Assembly: GCA_946886845.1 (NCBI GenBank)
Contig: CAMPJH010000008.1
Coordinates: 1 to 19,729, forward strand
Source: an uncultured Sphingomonas sp.
GTDB taxonomy: Bacteria > Pseudomonadota > Alphaproteobacteria > Sphingomonadales > Sphingomonadaceae
Reading direction: 5' to 3'
DNA: 19,729 nucleotides
A program made the position numbers and the translations under genes. A model generated the notes under the pieces. It did no database searches, had not been told where the DNA came from, and was given only the letters and a program-made list of their open reading frames with translations. This document shows, piece by piece, positions 14,132 through 19,729 of this stretch (position 1 is its first letter; the number at the start of each line of letters is the position of its first letter).

Positions 14132-14910
14132 TTCGCGTCGCGATCGCGAACCAGAAGGGCGGCGTCGGCAAGACGACGACAGCGATCAACCTCGCCACCG
14201 CGCTTGCCGCCATCGGCTGGAAGGTGCTGCTCGTCGACCTCGATCCGCAGGGCAATGCATCCACAGGGCTGGGCGTGCCGCAATCGCGGCGCGAGCGGTC
14301 GAGCTACGACGCCCTGATCGGTTCGGCGGAAGTGGTCGACAGCGTTGTCCCGACGCGGGTGCCAAGGCTCGACTTGCTGCCGGCGACGATGGACCTATCG
14401 GGCGCCGAGGTCGAGCTCGTGGCGCTCGAGGATCGGGCTCACCGGCTCGACAAGGCGCTGAGCGCGACCCCGGCCGGGCGCTGGGACGTGTGCCTGGTCG
14501 ATTGTCCGCCGTCGCTCGGGCTGTTGACGGTCAACGGTCTGGTCGCGGCCCGCCATCTGCTGGTCCCTCTGCAGGCGGAATTCTTTGCTTTGGAAGGGCT
14601 TAGCCAGCTGCTGCAGACCGTCGAGCGGATCCGGGCTGCATTCAATCCGGAGCTTTCGATCCTCGGCGTCGCGCTGACCATGTATGACCGGCGCAATCGC
14701 CTGTCGCAGCAAGTTTCCGACGACGTTCGCGCCTGCCTGGGTCCAGTGGTGTTCGATACCGTCATTCCGCGCAATGTGCGGCTGTCGGAAGCGCCGAGCC
14801 ACGGCCTGCCGGCGCTGATCTACGACCTCAAATGCCCGGGGTCGGCCGCCTATGTGAGCCTGGCTCGCGAGCTTATGGCGAGGCTCCCGCGCCGCGCCGA
14901 GGCGGCATGA
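14128..14910 (+). CDS. parA: Chromosome partitioning ATPase ParA (Soj)
   Basis: ParA is a Walker-type ATPase that forms a DNA-bound gradient and pulls ParB-parS complexes toward the cell pole. The deviant Walker A motif KGGVGKTTT is at residues 10-18 with the signature Lys. Walker A' is DLDPQGNASTGLG (38-50) and Walker B is VCLVDCPPSLG, near 126-136. FFALEGLSQLLQTVERIR and FDTVIPRNVRLSEAPSHGLP are typical of chromosomal ParA/Soj. At 260 residues with no N-terminal DNA-binding extension it is the chromosomal rather than the plasmid P1 type. It overlaps rsmG upstream and parB downstream by 4 nt each. Confidence 0.97.
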   Translation: MIRVAIANQKGGVGKTTTAINLATALAAIGWKVLLVDLDPQGNASTGLGVPQSRRERSSYDALIGSAEVVDSVVPTRVPRLDLLPATMDLSGAEVELVALEDRAHRLDKALSATPAGRWDVCLVDCPPSLGLLTVNGLVAARHLLVPLQAEFFALEGLSQLLQTVERIRAAFNPELSILGVALTMYDRRNRLSQQVSDDVRACLGPVVFDTVIPRNVRLSEAPSHGLPALIYDLKCPGSAAYVSLARELMARLPRRAEAA

Positions 14911-15809
14911 GCGAGAAGAAAGCATCCGGGCTCGGCCGCGGCCTCGCCGCGCTGCTCGACGAAGCGGTGCGAGCCTCTCCGCAGCAGGGTGAACCCGCAC
15001 CGCAATCGGGCGACGCCGCGCGCGGGGTCCGCGAGATCGAAGTCGCCCGAATCCGCCCGAATCCCGCCCAGCCGCGGATGCACTTCGACGAGCAATCGAT
15101 CGCCGAGCTTGCCGAATCGATCGCCGAGCGCGGGCTGCTGCAGCCGGTGCTGTTGCGCCCCGACGGCGTCAATTTCCAGCTAGTCGCCGGCGAGCGGCGC
15201 TGGCGGGCGGCGCAACGGGCGCAACTCCATGCGATCCCGGCCATCGTCCGCGAGATTGACGATTCGACCTCGGCCGAGATCGCCCTGATCGAAAACGTCC
15301 AGCGCCAGGACCTGAACGCGATCGAGGAGGCCGAGGGCTATCGGCAACTGGTCGAGCGTTATGGCCATACCCAGGACCAGGTCGCCAAGCTCGTCCATAA
15401 ATCGCGAAGCCACATTGCCAACCTATTGAGATTGCTCGATCTTCCGGACGCGGTGAAACAATCGCTACTGCAAGGCGATATCAGTATGGGCCATGCGCGA
15501 GCGATCGCCACGTCCGAGGACCCCGAGCAATTGGCGCGGGAAATCGTCGCCAAGGGCCTGTCGGTGCGCCAGGCGGAAGCGCTGGCGAAGCGCCACAAGC
15601 CGGGGATTGCCGAAGCGATCGGCCGGGCGAGCGCCCGTCTGGTGCGGCGCGACGCCGACCTAGATGCGCTGGAGAAACAGCTAGGCGACCTTCTCGGGGT
15701 CAAGGTCAAGGTTGCCCACGACGGGCAGCGCGGCACGGTGACGCTGCATTATTCGAGCCTCGACCAGCTCGACATGCTCTGCCAGCGCCTGTCGGGCGAA
15801 GCAATCTAG
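14907..15809 (+). CDS. parB: Chromosome partitioning protein ParB (Spo0J), parS-binding CTPase
   Basis: ParB binds parS, hydrolyses CTP, and spreads as a clamp to form the segregation complex moved by ParA. The N-terminal SGLGRGLAALL (7-17) is the ParA-stimulating segment. The CTP-binding domain contains GLLQPVLLRP, the GERRWR motif (95-100) and IENVQRQDLN (128-137). The helix-turn-helix HTQDQVAKLVHKSRSHIANLLRLL recognises parS, and a C-terminal dimerisation domain starts at about residue 245. The ATG shares ATGA with the parA stop; the longer upstream frame is not homologous. The 300-residue length is normal. The gene converges on holA with one base between the stop codons and no terminator hairpin. 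Confidence 0.97.
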   Translation: MSEKKASGLGRGLAALLDEAVRASPQQGEPAPQSGDAARGVREIEVARIRPNPAQPRMHFDEQSIAELAESIAERGLLQPVLLRPDGVNFQLVAGERRWRAAQRAQLHAIPAIVREIDDSTSAEIALIENVQRQDLNAIEEAEGYRQLVERYGHTQDQVAKLVHKSRSHIANLLRLLDLPDAVKQSLLQGDISMGHARAIATSEDPEQLAREIVAKGLSVRQAEALAKRHKPGIAEAIGRASARLVRRDADLDALEKQLGDLLGVKVKVAHDGQRGTVTLHYSSLDQLDMLCQRLSGEAI

Positions 15810-15810
15810 G

Positions 15811-16821
15811 CTAACGCCGGCGCGCCGTCCTGGCGATCGCCACCAGCTCTTCCTCGAGGGCCTCGCCGGCTGGCGGCGAATCGGGCCGCATCAACCGCCG
15901 CTCGAGCTCGCCGGAGCGCTCGAGAATCCGCGCGAGCGCCCTCGAATCCCACAAGGTGACGAGCTTCTCGACCAGGTCTTTCTCCTTCCAGAACACGGAC
16001 TTGCCGGCTGACGCCACGGCGTCATGGGGCCGCTGGCCACCATCGACGCGGGCGCGGATCGGGGCCAGCATCGCCAGCCGCCGCTGGAGCGCTCGTAGCA
16101 CGGTGATCGGCTCTGCATCGGCGGCTGCGTCCAGCTCGTGGCTGAGCTGCGCGAGATCCCCGGCCAGCGCCAGGTCGCCGAGCCGAAGCGGATCGCCGTC
16201 ATTGCCGGCGCCGATCGCGTGGATCACGTCGCGATCGACTTCGGCCGGGGCTTCGGCGGTCGCCCCGAGGTAGAGCGCGATCTTGGCCAGCTCCTGGCCA
16301 ATAACGCCACGGTCATTGCCAGCCGCCGCGGCGATTCGCCCGGCAATGCCCGGACCGAGACGCAGCCCCTCGCTCCGCGCCAGCTCCCCGACCAGCTGCA
16401 CCGAATCGCGCTCGCTCAGTCCGTAGGAAATGTGCGCCAGCGCCTGGCCGTGGGCTTCGGCAAGCTGGACCAACCGCGACGTTTTGCGCAGCGCGCCGGC
16501 AATGGCGATGACCGGGCTTTCCGCGGCCGGCGCTTGCAGCAGGGCTTCGACGGCATCGGTAATCTCGTCGCCGGCCGGCTCGACCCAGATCGCCCGCTTG
16601 CCGCCGAAAAGGGCGATGGCGCTGGCTTCGTCGGCGAGCAGGGCAGGGTCGGACTTGGCGGCATGGGCCGTGACGACGAACTTCTCGGCTTCGAGCCCCT
16701 TGAGAAGCCGATCGCCGAACGCGCGCGACTGACTCTCGTCTTGGCCGTAGAGCAAATAGAAGCGGACATCCGGGTCGGGGCGGTCGAGCGCCCGACCCAG
16801 CGTTGCCTTCGAGGACTTCAC
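15811..16821 (-). CDS. holA: DNA polymerase III subunit delta
   Basis: HolA is the delta wrench of the clamp loader that opens the beta sliding clamp. The 336-residue protein shows the family layout. VRFYLLYGQDESQSRAFGDRLL (about 19-40) and ALFGGKRAIWVEPAGDE precede a helical middle with RIAAAAGNDRGVIGQELAKIALYLG. The C-terminal collar domain has VLRALQRRLAMLAPIRARVDGG and VFWKEKDLVEKLVTLWDSRALARIL. The start is a GTG (16819-16821) overlapping the lptE stop as GTGA. It is the last gene of leuS-lptE-holA, the common alphaproteobacterial grouping of LPS transport with the clamp loader, and converges on parB. Confidence 0.95.
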   Translation of the reverse strand: MKSSKATLGRALDRPDPDVRFYLLYGQDESQSRAFGDRLLKGLEAEKFVVTAHAAKSDPALLADEASAIALFGGKRAIWVEPAGDEITDAVEALLQAPAAESPVIAIAGALRKTSRLVQLAEAHGQALAHISYGLSERDSVQLVGELARSEGLRLGPGIAGRIAAAAGNDRGVIGQELAKIALYLGATAEAPAEVDRDVIHAIGAGNDGDPLRLGDLALAGDLAQLSHELDAAADAEPITVLRALQRRLAMLAPIRARVDGGQRPHDAVASAGKSVFWKEKDLVEKLVTLWDSRALARILERSGELERRLMRPDSPPAGEALEEELVAIARTARRR

Positions 16822-17318
16822 TGCCCGCCGGCGCTGCGCGTCGCGTAGAGCCCGAGACGCGCAACGATCTGGTCGGCGACCGCATCGGCCAGCCGTTCCT
16901 CGGCGGTCTGCTCGGCGGCAACCGTCGCATATTCGGAGCTGACGACGTCGATTCCGGCATCGGAGCCGGCGGTCGCGTCGAGCACCACCTGGCCGGTGGC
17001 CACGGTCACCAGCCGGTAACGGGCAAGCAAGGTCCGCCGTTCGCGAGTCACTGCCCGGTCGCCGCGGATGCCGAGGCCGATGACTTGGTCATCGAGCTCG
17101 ACCTCGAGGCGGTAGGCGGGCTCAGCCTCGCCCATTTCGCCGAGGCGTTCCTTGAGCTTGTTGAACACCAGCCAGCCGCCGCGCCCCGGGATCGGCGCCA
17201 CCGTCACCTGGCGCAACGTCGACGCGACTTGGCCGGAGGCGCCGCCAGCGTAGAGCGGCTGCAGCGCGCAGGCCGGAAGCGCGAGCGAGGCCGCGACGAT
17301 AATAGCCAGGCGCATCAT
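16818..17318 (-). CDS. lptE: LPS-assembly lipoprotein LptE
   Basis: LptE is the outer-membrane lipoprotein that plugs the LptD barrel and helps deliver lipopolysaccharide to the cell surface. The protein is 166 residues, with a signal peptide ending in the lipobox LPAC; Cys17 would be the lipidated residue. Pro at -2 is unusual but tolerated. The start of the mature protein, [10 protein letters not shown], is typical of Lpt[23 protein letters not shown] and the C-terminal [25 protein letters not shown] follow. Sequence conservation is low in this family, so the position between leuS and holA carries much of the weight. Two adjacent ATGs are possible; the first overlaps the leuS stop as ATGA. 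Confidence 0.9.
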   Translation of the reverse strand: MMRLAIIVAASLALPACALQPLYAGGASGQVASTLRQVTVAPIPGRGGWLVFNKLKERLGEMGEAEPAYRLEVELDDQVIGLGIRGDRAVTRERRTLLARYRLVTVATGQVVLDATAGSDAGIDVVSSEYATVAAEQTAEERLADAVADQIVARLGLYATRSAGGQ

Positions 17319-19729
17319 GCGACGATATTGACCAGCCGGTCTGGGACCACAATGACTTTGCGCGGTGCCGCCCCGGCGAGTTGGCGCTGAACCTTGTCAG
17401 AAGCGAGCGCCAACGCCTCCGTCTCGGCGCGGCCCAGCCCCCTCGGCGCCGTCACCGTGTCGCGCAGCTTGCCGTTGACCTGCACCGCCAGCGTCACCTG
17501 GTCCTCGACCAGCAGCGCCGGATCGCATTCCGGCCAACTGGCATCGACCACCAAGCCCTGTCCGCCAATCGCCTCCCAGCATTCCTCGGCCAAGTGCGGC
17601 GCCATCGGCGCGACCAACCTGACCAGCGCCCGTATCGCTTCGGCCCGGGTCGCGGACGGCGGCGCTTTCTCGATCGCGTTGACCAGCTGGTAGAGCTGCG
17701 CGACCGCCTTGTTGAATTGCAGGCTGTCGATCGCCTCGCCGACTCCGGCGATGGTGCGGTGGAGCTTGCGATTGAGCGCTTCGTCGGCGCCGTCGCCGCC
17801 ACTCTTCGCCGCCGCCAGCCGCCAGACCCGCTGGACGAACCGCGCCGCGCCTTCGATCCCGGCCTCCGACCATTCGAGGTCGCGCTCGGGCGGGCTGTCC
17901 GAAAGCATGAACCAGCGCACCGCATCGGCGCCATATTCGGCGACGATCGGCTCGGGATCGACGGTGTTGCGCCGCGACTTCGACATCTTCTCGACGCGGC
18001 CCTTGGTCACCGGTCCGGAATGGCTCGCCGCCTCTTCCGGCGACAGCCAGCGCCCGTCGGCATCCTGATGGGTGACGTGGGTCACCATCCCCTGCGTGAA
18101 CAGGCCCTTGAACGGTTCGTCGAGATCGAGGCGGCCGATGCGCTTGAGCGCCCGGGTCCAGAAGCGCGCGTAGAGCAGGTGCAGGATCGCATGCTCGACC
18201 CCGCCGATATATTGGTCGACTGGAAGCCACTTCTCGGCCTCCGCCTTGTCGAACGGCTTGTCGATCGGCTGGCTGGCGAAGCGGATGAAGTACCAGCTCG
18301 AATCGACGAACGTGTCGAAGGTGTCAGTCTCGCGCAGCGCTTCGCCGCCGCATTGCGGGCAATTCGTTTGCCGCCAGTCCATGGCGCGGTTCAGCGGATT
18401 TCCGGGGATGTCGAACGTCACATCCTGCGGAAGCACCACCGGCAGCTGCTTGCGCGGCACTGCAACCGGGCCGCAGCGCTCACAGTGGATCATCGGGATC
18501 GGCGTGCCCCAATAACGCTGGCGCGACACGCCCCAATCGCGCAGCCGATAGGCGATCTCGCGCTTGCCCCAGCCGCCCTCCTCGGCGCGTCGGATAACCG
18601 CGTCCTGGGCTTCCTGGACCGACAATCCGTCGAGGAATCGCGAGTTGACGATCACGCCCTCGCCGGGCTCGGCTTCGTCGCCGATCGGCGTGTCGGCGTC
18701 CTGAGTCGGGGCTGCGACCACCCGGCGAATCGGCAGGTCAAACTTTGTTGCGAACTCAAAATCGCGCTGGTCATGCGCCGGCACTCCGAAGATCGCGCCG
18801 GTGCCATATTCCATCAGCACGAAATTCGCGATCCACACCGACAGCCGCCACTCGGGGTCGAGCGGGTGGACCGCCTCGATCCCGGTCAGGAAACCGCGCT
18901 TCTCCTGGGTTTCGATCTCGGCGGCGCTGGTTCCTCCAGCCTTGCACTCGGCGACGAAGGCGGCCGCGTCGGGATTCTCGGCGGCGACCGCCCGGGCGAG
19001 CGGATGGTCGGGCGCAACCGCGACGAAGCTGGCCCCGAAGATCGTGTCCGGCCGCGTGGTAAACACCTCGATCTCCGGCGCGGCGGCCAGCGCCGCCTTG
19101 ATCCACGGATATTCGGCTTCGGCGCCGCCGGCGGCGGTCTCGAACCGGAACCGCAGCCCGTCGGAGCGGCCGATCCAATTCTCCTGCATCACCCGCACCT
19201 TCTCGGGCCAGTCGTCGAGATCCTTGAGCCCTTCGAGCAGGTCGTCGGCGAAATCGGTGATCTTGAGGAACCATTGCGACAGCTTGCGGCGCTCGACCGG
19301 CGCGCCCGATCGCCAGCCCTTGCCGTCGATCACCTGCTCGTTGGCGAGCACGGTCATGTCGACCGGATCCCAATTGACCTCGCTTTCCTTGCGATAGACG
19401 AGGCCGGCTTCATACAGGTCGAGGAACAGCGCCTGCTCGTGCCCGTAATATTCGGGGTCGCAGGTGGCGAGCTCGCGGCTCCAGTCGAACGCGAAGCCGA
19501 GCCGCTTCAGCTGGTCGCGCATCGTCGCGATGTTCGCCCGGGTCCAGCCATCGGGGTGGACGCCGCGCTCCATCGCCGCATTCTCGGCCGGCATTCCGAA
19601 TGCGTCCCAGCCCATCGGGTGGAGCACTTCGAAGCCCTGCATCCGGCGATAGCGGGCAAGGACGTCACCCATCGTGTAGTTGCGGACATGGCCCATGTGG
19701 ATGCGCCCCGACGGATAGGGGAACATCTC
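17315..19729 (-). CDS. leuS: Leucyl-tRNA synthetase, 5' end cut by window
   Basis: LeuRS charges tRNA-Leu with leucine and hydrolyses mischarged products in a separate editing domain. The visible 804 residues start inside the conserved [17 protein letters not shown], so the HIGH-type motif HMGH is intact and only about 40 N-terminal residues lie beyond the window. The CP1 editing domain shows [24 protein letters not shown] and [20 protein letters not shown], including the conserved Asp. A CERCG/CPQCGG cysteine pair suggests a zinc-binding insertion. The KMSKS loop EKMSKSRRN is encoded at about 17969-17995. The anticodon-binding and C-terminal domains end in [11 protein letters not shown]. The frame is open at base 19729. 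It is followed by lptE with a 4-nt overlap. Confidence 0.97.
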   Translation of the reverse strand, partial: EMFPYPSGRIHMGHVRNYTMGDVLARYRRMQGFEVLHPMGWDAFGMPAENAAMERGVHPDGWTRANIATMRDQLKRLGFAFDWSRELATCDPEYYGHEQALFLDLYEAGLVYRKESEVNWDPVDMTVLANEQVIDGKGWRSGAPVERRKLSQWFLKITDFADDLLEGLKDLDDWPEKVRVMQENWIGRSDGLRFRFETAAGGAEAEYPWIKAALAAAPEIEVFTTRPDTIFGASFVAVAPDHPLARAVAAENPDAAAFVAECKAGGTSAAEIETQEKRGFLTGIEAVHPLDPEWRLSVWIANFVLMEYGTGAIFGVPAHDQRDFEFATKFDLPIRRVVAAPTQDADTPIGDEAEPGEGVIVNSRFLDGLSVQEAQDAVIRRAEEGGWGKREIAYRLRDWGVSRQRYWGTPIPMIHCERCGPVAVPRKQLPVVLPQDVTFDIPGNPLNRAMDWRQTNCPQCGGEALRETDTFDTFVDSSWYFIRFASQPIDKPFDKAEAEKWLPVDQYIGGVEHAILHLLYARFWTRALKRIGRLDLDEPFKGLFTQGMVTHVTHQDADGRWLSPEEAASHSGPVTKGRVEKMSKSRRNTVDPEPIVAEYGADAVRWFMLSDSPPERDLEWSEAGIEGAARFVQRVWRLAAAKSGGDGADEALNRKLHRTIAGVGEAIDSLQFNKAVAQLYQLVNAIEKAPPSATRAEAIRALVRLVAPMAPHLAEECWEAIGGQGLVVDASWPECDPALLVEDQVTLAVQVNGKLRDTVTAPRGLGRAETEALALASDKVQRQLAGAAPRKVIVVPDRLVNIVA

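Overview
This 19.7-kb window is a GC-rich, gene-dense stretch of a chromosome. The gene order fits an alphaproteobacterium, most likely of the Sphingomonadales. The clearest sign is the run rho, terC-like, mnmE, mnmG, rsmG, parA, parB facing leuS-lptE-holA. hemE-hemJ, hpf-ptsN-DUF1491, MmcB and YcgN point the same way. The species call is inferred from gene content and protein style, because no search could be run. I see no rRNA, tRNA, CRISPR array, insertion sequence, prophage or recent-transfer signature. Nearly everything is conserved housekeeping sequence.

Left arm (1-6448). Apart from one ankyrin-repeat gene, all genes here read leftward. Going away from position 6449 they are maf-coaE-dnaQ (nucleotide sanitation, CoA synthesis, replication proofreading), hpf-ptsN-DUF1491 (ribosome hibernation and nitrogen PTS), a SleB-type cell-wall hydrolase followed by the DNA-repair protein MmcB, and ycgN followed by a YgjP-type metallopeptidase cut by the window edge. 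The mmcB start has a promoter-like -10 and a near-consensus LexA box directly upstream.

Centre (6449-6722). This 274-bp divergent gap between maf and hemE is where transcription direction flips. It holds a DnaA-box-like 9-mer, a spaced inverted repeat, four GANTC sites and a locally AT-rich end next to hemE. Because the chromosome origin lies beside hemE in Caulobacter and other Alphaproteobacteria, this gap is a credible oriC candidate, but it is not proven here.

Right arm (6723-15809). All genes read rightward: hemE-hemJ (heme synthesis), rho with a structured leader, a TerC-family membrane protein, then mnmE, mnmG, rsmG, parA and parB (tRNA and rRNA modification and chromosome segregation). 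Many junctions here and in the other operons are 4-nt ATGA-type overlaps. Two perfect parS palindromes (core TGTTTCACGTGAAACA) lie at 11786 and 13543. One is in the mnmE-mnmG gap and one is inside the rsmG coding sequence, so ParA, ParB and their centromere sites are in one locus, 5-9 kb from the candidate origin.

Far right (15811-19729). holA, lptE and leuS form a leftward operon converging on parB with a 1-nt gap. leuS is truncated at its 5' end by the window edge.

I found no clearly new biological system. The points most worth checking are the candidate origin with its paired parS sites, the LexA-like box at mmcB, the rho leader structure, a MnmG lacking about 60 residues of its C-terminal helical region, the non-canonical G4 motif of MnmE, and the absence of usual neighbours (aroE, ppsR, rpoN) from otherwise conserved clusters.
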